A stretch of 64,000 nucleotides of DNA, from assembly GCF_051020955.1 (NCBI RefSeq), contig NW_027476092.1, forward strand, positions 3,313,501 to 3,377,500. Direction: 5' to 3'. Each line of letters opens with the position of its first letter. The first letter of the stretch is position 1. Source of the DNA: Megalopta genalis. Taxonomy: Eukaryota; Arthropoda; Insecta; Hymenoptera; Halictidae. A program made the position numbers and the translations under genes. Positions 24,201 to 34,551 of the stretch are shown here, piece after piece. The notes beneath the pieces are model-generated. The model made no database searches. It was not told the origin of the DNA and saw only the letters and a program-made list of their open reading frames with translations.

Positions 24201-27200
24201 TTAGCCGTAAATCGAAAATAATGGATCGAGCGAATCGGTCGATTGCGCCGAGACGCGCTATGATGCAACAGACGAGCGATTGGAACGCCCGAATATTTTC
24301 AAAGTCCCAACGTACCGATCAAGAGTAAAGTACCATTTTCCTACATTAGATTTCGTTCTAAATGCTTAATCCCTATGTAAAAACGTTAGTTAAGCAAGAA
24401 TATCGTATTTTTAAAAAAATCTAATGATAGGATTTCCCAGAAAATTGAAAAAACCGAAAAATGTCAAGAGTAAAGTGCCATTTTCTGACATTAGATTTCG
24501 TTCTAAATGCTTAATCCCTATGTAGAAACGTTAGTTAAGCAAGAATATCGTATTTTTTAAAAAATCTAATGATAGGATTTTTCAGAAAATTGAAAAAACC
24601 GTAAAATGTCAAGAGTAAAGTGCCCTTATTTTAAACAATGTATCGTTCTAAATGCTTAATCCCTATGTAAAAAAGTTATTTTAGCAGGAATATGTTATTG
24701 AAAAAAATTAGAAAAATTTATTTTAGCCGTAAATCGAAAATAATGGGGACACCGGAGCTGTTCGAAGCGCCGAGCGCGCCGCGTACGCCCGAATATTTTC
24801 AAAGTCCCAACGTACCGATCAAGAGTAAAGTACCATTTTCCTACATTAGATTTCGTTCTAAATGCTTAATCCCTATGTAAAAACGTTAGTTAAGCAAGAA
24901 TATCGTATTTTTAAAAAAATCTAATGATAGGATTTTCCAGAAAATTGAAAAAACCGAAAAATGTCAAGAGTAAAGTGCCATTTTCTGACATTAGATTTCG
25001 TTCTAAATGCTTAATCCCTATGTAGAAACGTTAGTTAAGCAAGAATATCGTATTTTTAAAAAAATCTAATGATAGGATTTTTCAGAAAATTGAAAAAACC
25101 GTAAAATGTCAAGAGTAAAGTGCCCTTATTTTAAACAATGTATCGTTCTAAATGCTTAATCCCTATGTAAAAAAGTTATTTTAGCAGGAATATGTTATTG
25201 AAAAAAATTAGAAAAATTTATTTTAGCCGTAAATCGAAAATAATGGGGACACCGGAGCTGTTCGAAGCGCCGAGCGCGCCGCGTACGCCCGAATATTTTC
25301 AAAGTCCCAACGTACCGATCAAGAGTAAAGTACCATTTTCCTACATTAGATTTCGTTCTAAATGCTTAATCCCTATGTAAAAACGTTAGTTAAGCAAGAA
25401 TATCGTTTTTTTAAAAAAATCTAATGATAGGATTTTCCAGAAAATTGAAAAAACCGAAAAATGTCAAGAGTAAAGTGCCATTTTCTGACATTAGATTTCG
25501 TTCTAAATGCTTAATCCCTATGTAGAAACGTTAGTTAAGCAAGAATATCGTATTTTTAAAAAAATCTAATGATAGGATTTTTCAGAAAATTGAAAAAACC
25601 GTAAAATGTCAAGAGTAAAGTGCCCTTATTTTAAACAATGTATCGTTCTAAATGCTTAATCCCTATGTAAAAAAGTTATTTAAGCAGGAATATGTTATTG
25701 AAAAAAATTAGAAAAATTTATTTTAGCCGTAAATCGAAAATAATGGATCGAGCGAATCGGTCGATTGCGCCGAGACGCGCTATGATGCAACAGACGAGCG
25801 ATTGGAACGCCCGAATATTTTCAAAGTCCCAACGTACCGATCAAGAGTAAAGTACCATTTTCCTACATTAGATTTCGTTCTAAATGCTTAATCCCTATGT
25901 AAAAACGTTAGTTAAGCAAGAATATCGTATTTTTAAAAAAATCTAATGATAGGATTTTCCAGAAAATTGAAAAAACCGAAAAATGTCAAGAGTAAAGTGC
26001 CATTTTCTGACATTAGATTTCGTTCTAAATGCTTAATCCCTATGTAGAAACGTTAGTTAAGCAAGAATATCGTATTTTTAAAAAAATCTAATGATAGGAT
26101 TTTTCAGAAAATTGAAAAAACCGTAAAATGTCAAGAGTAAAGTGCCCTTATTTTAAACAATGTATCGTTCTAAATGCTTAATCCCTATGTAAAAAAGTTA
26201 TTTTAGCAGGAATATGTTATTGAAAAAAATTAGAAAAATTTATTTTAGCCGTAAATCGAAAATAATGGGGACACCGGAGCTGTTCGAAGCGCCGAGCGCG
26301 CCGCGTACGCCCGAATATTTTCAAAGTCCCAACGTACCGATCAAGAGTAAAGTACCATTTTCCTACATTAGATTTCGTTCTAAATGCTTAATCCCTATGT
26401 AAAAACGTTAGTTAAGCAAGAATATCGTATTTTTAAAAAAATCTAATGATAGGATTTTCCAGAAAATTGAAAAAACCGAAAAATGTCAAGAGTAAGGTGC
26501 CATTTTCTGACATTAGATTTCGTTCTAAATGCTTAATCCCTATGTAGAAACGTTAGTTAAGCAAGAATATCGTATTTTTAAAAAAATCTAATGATAGGAT
26601 TTTTCAGAAAATTGAAAAAACCGTAAAATGTCAAGAGTAAAGAGCCCTTATTTTAAACAATGTATCGTTCTAAATGCTTAATCCCTATGTATAAAAGTTA
26701 TTTAAGCAGGAATATGTTATTGAAAAAAATTAGAAAAATTTATTTTAGCCGTAAATCGAAAATAATGGATCGAGCGAATCGGTCGATTGCGCCGAGACGC
26801 GCTATGATGCAACAGACGAGCGATTGGAACGCCCGAATATTTTCAAAGTCCCAACGTACCGATCAAGAGTAAAGTACCATTTTCCTACATTAGATTTCGT
26901 TCTAAATGCTTAATCCCTATGTAAAAACGTTAGTTAAGCAAGAATATCGTATTTTTAAAAAAATCTAATGATAGGATTTTCCAGAAAATTGAAAAAACCG
27001 AAAAATGTCAAGAGTAAAGTGCCATTTTCTGACATTAGATTTCGTTCTAAATGCTTAATCCCTATGTAGAAACGTTAGTTAAGCAAGAATATCGTATTTT
27101 TAAAAAAATCTAATGATAGGATTTTTCAGAAAATTGAGAAAACCGTAAAATGTCAAGAGTAAAGTGCCCTTATTTTAAACAATGTATCGTTCTAAATGCT

Positions 27201-27394
27201 TAATCCCTATGTATAAAAGTTATTTAAGCAGGAATATGTTATTGAAAAAAATTAGAAAAATTTATTTTAGCCGTAAATCGAAAATAATGGATCGAGCGAA
27301 TCGGTCGATTGCGCCGAGACGCGCTATGATGCAACAGACGAGCGATTGGAACGCCCGAATATTTTCAAAGTCCCAACGTACCGATCAAGAGTAA
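21236..27394. repeat. Higher-order satellite block, copy 2 of the 6676-bp repeat
   Basis: This is the partner of the block at 14560-20718. Corresponding monomers are at 21604, 22050, 23148, 23594, 24692, 25192, 26214, 26660 and 27182, all offset by 6676 bp and sharing the same private variants. After 27394 the patterns separate: this copy continues with another TGTATAAAAG-marked type I monomer (27704) instead of the diverged monomer. A further partial copy lies in array B, where 39505-43115 matches 19538-23148 at a constant offset of 19967 bp. Confidence 0.88.
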
Positions 27395-28883
27395 AGTACC
27401 ATTTTCCTACATTAGATTTCGTTCTAAATGCTTAATCCCTATGTAAAAACGTTAGTTAAGCAAGAATATCGTATTTTTAAAAAAATCTAATGATAGGATT
27501 TTCCAGAAAATTGAAAAAACCGAAAAATGTCAAGAGTAAAGTGCCATTTTCTGACATTAGATTTCGTTCTAAATGCTTAATCCCTATGTAGAAACGTTAG
27601 TTAAGCAAGAATATCGTATTTTTAAAAAAATCTAATGATAGGATTTTTCAGAAAATTGAAAAAACCGTAAAATGTCAAGAGTAAAGTGCCCTTATTTTAA
27701 ACAATGTATCGTTCTAAATGCTTAATCCCTATGTATAAAAGTTATTTAAGCAGGAATATGTTATTGAAAAAAATTAGAAAAATTTATTTTAGCCGTAAAT
27801 CGAAAATAATGGATCGAGCGAATCGGTCGATTGCGCCGAGACGCGCTATGATGCAACAGACGAGCGATTGGAACGCCCGAATATTTTCAAAGTCCCAACG
27901 TACCGATCAAGAGTAAAGTACCATTTTCCTACATTAGATTTCGTTCTAAATGCTTAATCCCTATGTAAAAACGTTAGTTAAGCAAGAATATCGTATTTTT
28001 AAAAAAATCTAATGATAGGATTTTCCAGAAAATTGAAAAAACCGAAAAATGTCAAGAGTAAAGTGCCATTTTCTGACATTAGATTTCGTTCTAAATGCTT
28101 AATCCCTATGTAGAAACGTTAGTTAAGCAAGAATATCGTATTTTTAAAAAAATCTAATGATAGGATTTTTCAGAAAATTGAGAAAACCGTAAAATGTCAA
28201 GAGTAAAGTGCCCTTATTTTAAACAATGTATCGTTCTAAATGCTTAATCCCTATGTAAAAAAGTTATTTTAGCAGGAATATGTTATTGAAAAAAATTAGA
28301 AAAATTTATTTTAGCCGTAAATCGAAAATAATGGATCGAGCGAATCGGTCGATTGCGCCGAGACGCGCTATGATGCAACAGACGAGCGATTGGAACGCCC
28401 GAATATTTTCAAAGTCCCAACGTACCGATCAAGAGTAAAGTACCATTTTCCTACATTAGATTTCGTTCTAAATGCTTAATCCCTATGTAAAAACGTTAGT
28501 TAAGCAAGAATATCGTATTTTTAAAAAAATCTAATGATAGGATTTCCCAGAAAATTGAAAAAACCGAAAAATGTCAAGAGTAAAGTGCCATTTTCTGACA
28601 TTAGATTTCGTTCTAAATGCTTAATCCCTATGTAGAAACGTTAGTTAAGCAAGAATATCGTATTTTTTAAAAAATCTAATGATAGGATTTTTCAGAAAAT
28701 TGAAAAAACCGTAAAATGTCAAGAGTAAAGTGCCCTTATTTTAAACAATGTATCGTTCTAAATGCTTAATCCCTATGTAAAAAAGTTATTTTAGCAGGAA
28801 TATGTTATTGAAAAAAATTAGAAAAATTTATTTTAGCCGTAAATCGAAAATAATGGGGACACCGGAGCTGTTCGAAGCGCCGA

Positions 28884-28896
28884 GCGCGCCGCGTAC
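28884..28896 (+). repeat. 5' target-site duplication of copy 2
   Basis: GCGCGCCGCGTAC precedes the first base of copy 2 and recurs at 34955-34967 after the poly(A) tail. One more A upstream (28883) could belong to the duplication, making 14 bp, but it cannot be told from the poly(A) at the other end. The terminal C at 28896 merges with the element's own C-run. Removing the element and one duplication restores a normal type II spacer. Confidence 0.92.
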
Positions 28897-29040
28897 CCCC
28901 CCCGTGTCCGCTACCTTGTCGTGGTGGGGGGGCTTCGTGCCCTAATGATCCTCAAGGCTGTGCCGGCGGGGATTTTATTCCCTGGCAGGTTCTACCTAGC
29001 CGGAGTGGCTTGAGGTGAGGGGCCAACTAAAGTCGGACAC
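28897..29040 (+). ncRNA. Candidate HDV-like self-cleaving ribozyme at the element 5' end
   Basis: The first 144 nt show the nested pairing order of the HDV-like double pseudoknot. P1: seven C at 28897-28903 with seven G at 28926-28932. P2: GTGTCCG 28904-28910 with CGGACAC 29034-29040. P3: ACC 28913-28915 with GGT 28923-28925, closing a 7-nt loop; P3 abuts the 3' strand of P1 as in HDV. P4: CCTCAAG 28950-28956 with CTTGAGG 29009-29015, holding smaller hairpins. The J4/2 strand contains CTAA (29027-29030), fitting the C-N-R-A catalytic pattern. P1 starts exactly at the element boundary, where such ribozymes cut. Weak points: the first P1 pair is C-G rather than the usual G-U, P1.1 is not obvious, and only one copy of this end is visible. 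Confidence 0.62.
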
Positions 29041-29321
29041 ATACCGTAAACCTGTGGTCATGTTTTACAGGAACGGGGGTCTTGCCTTAACCGGCCGGAC
29101 CGCGAGGATGACAACCTCTCTAAAAAATCCCTAGCCCCAAGCAGTGTTGCGCGGTGAAGAGGGCGTAGCTGGAGTAAGCGCCAGCTATGGTTGGTGGGTG
29201 CACCAATCGTTAGCGGACAACCCCGGGGTACCTGGCGACCCCCCGGGCGTATTAGCCTTCCCCGGGTATGGCGGCTCTACCCGGGGTGACCTCCTTTCCG
29301 ACCACACTCGTGGGATGAATT
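29041..29321 (+). promoter_or_regulatory. Rest of the 5' UTR of copy 2
   Basis: This non-coding leader lies between the ribozyme candidate and ORF1. It contains inverted repeats, the clearest being a 9-bp stem, CCCCGGGTA (29260-29268) with TACCCGGGG (29278-29286), ending 35 nt before the ORF1 ATG. The whole 5' UTR holds at least six ATGs ahead of the ORF1 start, one at 29315 overlapping it in another frame, so plain cap-dependent scanning would be inefficient. No promoter motif could be recognised with confidence. Internal promoters are usual in 5' UTRs of such elements. Confidence 0.5.
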
Positions 29322-31424
29322 ATGGATTCTTCTTTTTCAAGTACAACCGGGGAGGGGGGAAACGAGCGTGAGGTGGAGGTGCGCGGGCCTATCGTGCGCC
29401 TCAAAAGATGTACAGAGCCGGTGTCGCGGAGGCATTCTGCAACACGCGGCGCAAAGAGGCCTGCGGAGGGCCTTGGCGACTGCGACGGGGGGGAGGAGTC
29501 GGACTTCTCCGTCTCCTCCCACCACTCGTCGCAGAGCGTCCCGGGCACCTCCACGAGGAAACGGGGCCGGCCACCGACGACCGGGCAATACGTTGGCCTC
29601 CAAGAGGCCAAACGGAGACAGGCTGAGGCTGAGAAAAGCCTCATAGCGGACATCTTCGACCCGGTTGCCCCGGGACCGAGGCCCGCGAGTTCGAGCGACC
29701 CACTCCCTGATGAGGTGGAGGTCGCTGCGGATTTCCGGGGCCGCCCGACGCGGGACGTTGCGGCCGCGGTAATGGAGTGCCTGGGCGATGTGGCCAGGAT
29801 ATCCAGTGCCGCGACGGGACTGAAGGCCAGCGCGGTGCGGTCCCTCCGGACGGCGGCCCTGAACAGCCGGGTGGGCGTAGCGGAGCTGGCAGTTCGGTCG
29901 GCTCCCAGCGCCACCCGGCTCTTAGAGGCCGAAAATGCCTCATTGAGGGAGCAGTTGGCGGAGTTACGGGCGGAGGTCGCCCGACTCCGTCAAGCGGTGG
30001 AGGCGGGGCCGGCTGTAGCCGGGATGGCTCCGCCGCTGCCCCCTGATGGGGGCAAGGGGTTGCTGCCGGTTATCGGCGCTCGGGGGCCCCAGTCACCTGG
30101 GCGAGGAGGGTCCTCGCCCCCACCCGCGGCTGTGCCAGCCGACTTGCTGGCACAGATCGGCTCCCTTATCGATGCCAAATTGGCATCGTTCAGAAGGGAG
30201 CTGGTCCCGCGGGTGCGAGGCCCGCGATCGGCGGCACCCGTGCCGCCAGCCCCACCCCTGCCGATGGACAGGAGGGGGGGAAAGAAAAAGGGTGGCAGTG
30301 GGGGAGCGACTGTGGTCGCTAAGGCGACACAAATGCAGCCCGCCCCCACTGTTGCGCCGCCCTCCACCACACCTCCAACTGAGGTGTGGTCAAAGGTAGT
30401 TGGCCGGAAGGCCAAAAGGGCGGCTGCCGCAGATAAACCTGCGGCAGCTGCCAAGGCTGCTTTGACCCAGAGGGCGGCGAGGCGGGTGGCACCGGCTGCT
30501 CCCAAAAGGGCTCCCCTGCCGCCACGTCCGCCCCGCACGGCTGCCGTTACTCTAACGGTACCGGCCGGCGGGGCGATGAGTTACGCCGAGGCGATGGCCA
30601 CTGCCAGGTCCAAAATAGACCTGGCAGAACTTGGCATCGCCTCGCTGAAGCCCAGGAGAGCGGTGACGGGGGCAATAATTTTGGAGGTCCCCGGAGCCGA
30701 TGGAGCAGCCAAGGCCACTGCCCTGGCCTCTAAGATGGCTGACGCGCTGGCAGGGACCGGCGTGAAGGTCGCGCGCCCAATCAAAAAGGCCGACCTTAGG
30801 GTGCGCGGCCTGGTCGACTCGACCACGCCGGTGGAGGTCGCCGCAGCTGTCGCCCGTGTGGGAGGGTGCGACCGGGGGGATGTGAAGACCGGCGAAATCC
30901 GGTCTTCCCCCTCTGGTTTGGGCACCCTCTGGGTCCAGTGCCCTGCCGCGGCCGCACGTAAAGTCGCGGTCGCCGGCAAACTGACGGTGGGCTGGACCCA
31001 AGCGACGGTGGAGGCCCTCAGCGCCCGGCCCTTGCAGTGCTACCGCTGCTTTGGCTTAGGCCACACGAGGCAGCGGTGCACTGCGGCCGAGGATCGGTCC
31101 GGCTGCTGTTTCGGGTGCGGCAGTCAGGACCATAAGGTGGCTGGCTGCACAGAAAAGCCAAAGTGCCCGCTTTGCGCGGGTGCTGGCAAGCCGGCCGGCC
31201 ACCGCCTCGGCAGCCGGGCGTGCCCTGCCAGCGCGAGACGCGGCAGAGGAAGCAGGGGGAGGAGAACCACGACGGCCAAGGCGGCAGCCGCCGTGGCAGC
31301 TCCTAAAACAAAGGATCCGGCACCCAAGGATGCCACCGTCGCGCCCGCGGGGGCGGTTGGGGCTGATAAAACCCCAGACGCCACCGCTCCCGCGGCAGCG
31401 ATGGAGATTGAGGCGCCGGAGTAA
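29322..31424 (+). CDS. ORF1 gag-like RNA-binding protein (700 aa)
   Basis: This is the nucleic-acid-binding gag-like protein that would package element RNA and escort it to the target. After a low-complexity N-terminus comes a coiled coil (about residues 197-232, leucine/alanine heptads with LREQLAELRAEVARL), then proline/alanine-rich and basic stretches. A conserved R1-clade gag core (about 410-570, possibly RRM-like) follows. Three zinc knuckles close the domain set: C573-x2-C576-x4-H581-x4-C586, C596-x2-C599-x4-H604-x4-C609, and C615-x2-C618-x8-H627-x6-C634. The third, with its longer spacing, is typical of R1-clade gags. The tail is basic and then alanine/proline-rich. The ATG at 29322 gives the longest frame consistent with these domains. 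The stop codon TAA overlaps the ORF2 start. Confidence 0.93.
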   Translation: MDSSFSSTTGEGGNEREVEVRGPIVRLKRCTEPVSRRHSATRGAKRPAEGLGDCDGGEESDFSVSSHHSSQSVPGTSTRKRGRPPTTGQYVGLQEAKRRQAEAEKSLIADIFDPVAPGPRPASSSDPLPDEVEVAADFRGRPTRDVAAAVMECLGDVARISSAATGLKASAVRSLRTAALNSRVGVAELAVRSAPSATRLLEAENASLREQLAELRAEVARLRQAVEAGPAVAGMAPPLPPDGGKGLLPVIGARGPQSPGRGGSSPPPAAVPADLLAQIGSLIDAKLASFRRELVPRVRGPRSAAPVPPAPPLPMDRRGGKKKGGSGGATVVAKATQMQPAPTVAPPSTTPPTEVWSKVVGRKAKRAAAADKPAAAAKAALTQRAARRVAPAAPKRAPLPPRPPRTAAVTLTVPAGGAMSYAEAMATARSKIDLAELGIASLKPRRAVTGAIILEVPGADGAAKATALASKMADALAGTGVKVARPIKKADLRVRGLVDSTTPVEVAAAVARVGGCDRGDVKTGEIRSSPSGLGTLWVQCPAAAARKVAVAGKLTVGWTQATVEALSARPLQCYRCFGLGHTRQRCTAAEDRSGCCFGCGSQDHKVAGCTEKPKCPLCAGAGKPAGHRLGSRACPASARRGRGSRGRRTTTAKAAAAVAAPKTKDPAPKDATVAPAGAVGADKTPDATAPAAAMEIEAPE

Positions 31425-31426
31425 TG
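31422..31426 (+). promoter_or_regulatory. TAATG stop-start overlap between ORF1 and ORF2
   Basis: The ORF1 stop (TAA, 31422-31424) shares its last A with the ORF2 start (ATG, 31424-31426). In the silkworm telomere element SART1 this same UAAUG overlap was shown to allow ORF2 translation by termination and reinitiation. The same mechanism is inferred here; the overlap itself is directly visible. Confidence 0.85.
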
Positions 31427-34400
31427 GGGCCTACTGGCCCTATTATTCAGGCCAACCTGAACCGCTCGGTCAGGGCACAAGACCTTTTTGTGCAATTCCT
31501 GGCCGAGCGGGGTGCCGGGTTGGCCGTAGCGGCGGAGCCGTACCGGGTCCCCGACCATCCACATTGGATGGGGGACTTGGACGGCTCCGTCGTTATAATA
31601 TGGGCAGGCCGGCCGGGGTCCCCGGCGTGCTCCGTTATCGAGCGCGGCCGGGGATACCTGGCCGTTGACTGGGGCGGCACCGTGGTTGTGGCGATCTACG
31701 CACCTCCGAGGTGGTCCCTCGTGGAGTATGAACAGTATCTGGACGTGGTGGGGAGATGCGTCTCTCGCTGCCAGCCGCGTCCGGTGCTGGTCCTGGGGGA
31801 CTTCAACGCCAAGTCTTCAGCTTGGGGTTCCCCCAGGACGGACCCGAGGGGCCGGGAGGTGCTTGATTGGGCGGCGGGACTCGGACTCTGTCTTCTAAAC
31901 ACGGGCTCGGTCCATACGTGCGTGCGGTATAACGGGGGGTCCATCGTTGACCTGTCATGGGCAACGCCCCCGGCCGTGCGCCGTATTACGGGGTGGAGGG
32001 TGGCGGAGGAGGTCGAGACGCTGTCCGACCACAGATACATTATTCTCGGCCTCTCCGCCGCCCCATCGACGCCCCGACGTCGCCCCGCTGATGAGGGATC
32101 GCCTCAGCCACGGTGGGCGCTGAAGCGCCTCGACCGGGACGCTCTGATGGCGGCAGCCCACGTCGTGGCCTGGCCGGCAACACCGGCCGGGCCAGTCGAC
32201 GGGACAAGGGAGGCCCATTGGTTCCGGGGCGCAATGACGTCGATTTGCGACGTCGCCATGCCCCGGGCCAGGGTCTTCCCGAGGAAGGCGGTGTACTGGT
32301 GGTCGCGCGCGATAGCGGATTTACGCACAGAGTGCATCCGCGCGCGACGCCAGTACGCCCGCGCCCGTCGACGACGACGTTCCGACGTGGAGCTGGCTAT
32401 CCGGCTGTATGGGCGATACAGGGAGAAGGTGGTCGCCCTGCAGCTGGCCATCAGGCAGGCGAAGAGCCAGGCCTGGCGCGACTTTCTCGGGTCTCTGAAC
32501 CGAGATCCGTGGGGGCGCCCATACAAAATGGCGATGGGACGTTTACGTCCCTGGGCGCCCCCTCTGACGGAAAGCCTGGATCCGGGGATGCTCGGACGGG
32601 TCGTGGACGCGCTATTCCCCGTCAGCGGGGAGGCGTCCCGGCCCGTCCCTCAGCTAGAGGGACATGAGTGGTCCCCGGATCTGGAGGTCGCGCCGGAGGA
32701 AATGGCCGGGGTAGTCAAATGGCTTCGGGGCAAGAATACTGCCCCGGGGCCGGACGGTATCCCCGGCCGGGTCTGGTTGCTTGCCATGAGCGTCCTGGGC
32801 GGGAGGCTCAGAAGCCTCTTCTCCGGGCTCCTGAGGTCCGGGGTGTTCCCGGACCTCTGGAGGAGAAGTCGGATGGTCCTCTTAAAGAAGGATGGGAGGC
32901 CTGCGGATTCTCCCTCCGCGTACCGGCCCATTTGCCTCCTGGACGAGGTGGGCAAGATCTTTGAAAAGATCATTGCTGCCCGCCTCGCCAGGCACCTGTC
33001 CCGCGTTGGCCCCGATCTGGCGGACTGCCAGTTCGGCTTCCGGGAGGGGCGATCGACGGTCGACGCAATCGACCGTCTAAAGTCCCTCTCGGACAATGCC
33101 GTGGCACGGGGCGGGGTGTGTTTGGCGGTGTCGATCGACATCGTCAATGCATTTAACACCCTGCCCTGGTCCGCCATTAGGGAGGCCCTGGTTGAACACC
33201 AGGTGCCTCCCTATCTGAGGCGGGTGATCGGGGCCTACCTGCGGGACAGGTGGGTGGAATACCCGGGCCGGTACGGGACGATACGGAGGGAAGTGGACTG
33301 CGGGGTCCCACAGGGGTCCGTGTTAGGACCACTCCTGTGGGACCTGGGATATAACGCAGTCCTGAGGGCCTCCCTGCCCGACGGTGCCACTGTCGTCTGC
33401 TATGCGGACGACACGTTAGTGGTCACCGTCGGGGACACCTTCGAGAGGACCATCCGACGAGCGGAGGTTGCGGTGGCAGCCGTCGTCGCGAAGATCCACG
33501 ATCTGGGGCTGAAGATGGCCCCGGAGAAGGCCGAGGCCGTCTGGTTTGGACGGCCTCGGTCGCGGCCACCGGCCGGATCGTGGATCTGGGTTGGAGGAGC
33601 CTGCGTCGAGGTGAAGTCCGAGATCAAGTATCTCGGACTGATCCTCGACAGCCACTGGAGATTCGGGGCGCATTTCGGCCGCCTCGTCCCCCGAGTTGAG
33701 AGGGCGGCGGCCTCGCTCGGCCGCCTGTTGCCCAATCTCGGGGGACCGGATAACATGGTGCGTCGCCTATACCTGGGCGTGGTGCGGTCCATGGCCTTGT
33801 ACGGCGCCCCGATCTGGGGGCCGTCCGCGAGGGCAAGCCGGCGCATCACTTTGTTGTTGCGCCGGCTTCAGAGGCAAATGGCCCTTCGCCTCATACGGGG
33901 TTACCGCACCGCGTCTACCGTGGCGGCGCTTGCTCTGGCGGGAGAAATTCCCTTCGAGCTGCAGGCGGCGATGCGCGCCTATGTCTATAGGCGCATATGC
34001 ATCGCTGGCCGGGCTCGGGGGGACCCGCCGGAGCGGGAGGCGGTCGACGGCTTCGAACTCCAGGCCCGGGGACTAGCGCTCGCCAGATGGCATGCGGAGC
34101 TTTGTTCCCATGCCGGCGAGCGCGTCCCTGGGGCTCTCCTGCCACACTTCACCTCGTGGCGGGAGAGGCGGTTTGGCAGGCTCACCTACCGTGCGACGCA
34201 GGTGTTCACCGGGCATGGCTGCTTCGGTGTGTACCTGTGTCGCATCGGTCGGGAAGCGACGACGGTGTGCCACCACTGTGGCGCGGAGGAGGACTCGGCG
34301 CAGCATACACTGGAGGTATGCCCCGCCTTTTCAGTGCTGCGCCGAGTCCTAAGACGGGAAGTTGGTCGCGACCTCGCTCTCTCCAGCTTAGTTGGGGCCA

Positions 34401-34546
34401 TGCTGGAGAGCCCAAGAAAATGGGCGGCAGCCATCGCCTTCTGCGAAGAGGTGATGCTGCAGAAGGAGGCTGCCGAGCGGGGTCGCCGTGAGCGGGGGGT
34501 GCGGCGTGTGCGCCCACGCCTAGAGCCCCCCTCCCCGAGCAGATGA
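31424..34546 (+). CDS. ORF2 APE endonuclease-reverse transcriptase (1040 aa)
   Basis: The catalytic polyprotein for target-primed reverse transcription. Residues 1 to about 230 are an APE-type endonuclease with Asn11, Glu38 (AAEPYR), Asp126 and Asn128 (LGDFN), and Asp202-His203 (SDH). This domain would choose and nick the satellite target. A very basic stretch (around 300-320) links it to the reverse transcriptase. RT motif A has Asp572 (SIDIVNAF), motif B is GVPQGS at 627-632, and motif C is YADD at 660-663, so the catalytic triad is Asp572, Asp662, Asp663. The C-terminus has a C949-x2-C952-x8-H961-x4-C966 finger, usual in this clade. No RNase H domain is recognised. The start is the ATG overlapping the ORF1 stop and places the first endonuclease motif at the expected distance. 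All key residues are present. Confidence 0.95.
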   Translation: MGPTGPIIQANLNRSVRAQDLFVQFLAERGAGLAVAAEPYRVPDHPHWMGDLDGSVVIIWAGRPGSPACSVIERGRGYLAVDWGGTVVVAIYAPPRWSLVEYEQYLDVVGRCVSRCQPRPVLVLGDFNAKSSAWGSPRTDPRGREVLDWAAGLGLCLLNTGSVHTCVRYNGGSIVDLSWATPPAVRRITGWRVAEEVETLSDHRYIILGLSAAPSTPRRRPADEGSPQPRWALKRLDRDALMAAAHVVAWPATPAGPVDGTREAHWFRGAMTSICDVAMPRARVFPRKAVYWWSRAIADLRTECIRARRQYARARRRRRSDVELAIRLYGRYREKVVALQLAIRQAKSQAWRDFLGSLNRDPWGRPYKMAMGRLRPWAPPLTESLDPGMLGRVVDALFPVSGEASRPVPQLEGHEWSPDLEVAPEEMAGVVKWLRGKNTAPGPDGIPGRVWLLAMSVLGGRLRSLFSGLLRSGVFPDLWRRSRMVLLKKDGRPADSPSAYRPICLLDEVGKIFEKIIAARLARHLSRVGPDLADCQFGFREGRSTVDAIDRLKSLSDNAVARGGVCLAVSIDIVNAFNTLPWSAIREALVEHQVPPYLRRVIGAYLRDRWVEYPGRYGTIRREVDCGVPQGSVLGPLLWDLGYNAVLRASLPDGATVVCYADDTLVVTVGDTFERTIRRAEVAVAAVVAKIHDLGLKMAPEKAEAVWFGRPRSRPPAGSWIWVGGACVEVKSEIKYLGLILDSHWRFGAHFGRLVPRVERAAASLGRLLPNLGGPDNMVRRLYLGVVRSMALYGAPIWGPSARASRRITLLLRRLQRQMALRLIRGYRTASTVAALALAGEIPFELQAAMRAYVYRRICIAGRARGDPPEREAVDGFELQARGLALARWHAELCSHAGERVPGALLPHFTSWRERRFGRLTYRATQVFTGHGCFGVYLCRIGREATTVCHHCGAEEDSAQHTLEVCPAFSVLRRVLRREVGRDLALSSLVGAMLESPRKWAAAIAFCEEVMLQKEAAERGRRERGVRRVRPRLEPPSPSR

Positions 34547-34551
34547 GAATA

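Larger units (their letters stand above)
3411..28896. repeat. Satellite array A (500/522-bp monomers, about 25.5 kb)
   Basis: This is an uninterrupted head-to-tail satellite array. Each monomer runs a-b-c-d: subrepeats a and b (145 bp each, close relatives), a diverged c (about 133 bp), and spacer d (77 bp in type II, 99 bp in type I). Monomer lengths are 500 bp (type II) or 522 bp (type I), with rare 377-, 645- and 667-bp variants that lose or gain one 145-bp subrepeat. The spacing of type II monomers is built from 500, 1022, 1544 and 2066 bp, that is 500 plus multiples of 522. Eighteen type II monomers are recognisable, the last interrupted by copy 2. DNA is A+T-rich except in spacer d. Short ORFs of 62 and 70 codons recur because the monomers recur; I do not call them genes. 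No other features are seen in this stretch. Confidence 0.97.

Noticed and set aside
3411..28896. CRISPR array
   Set aside because: Repeats are 500-522 bp with no unique short spacers, and the context is eukaryotic retrotransposons.
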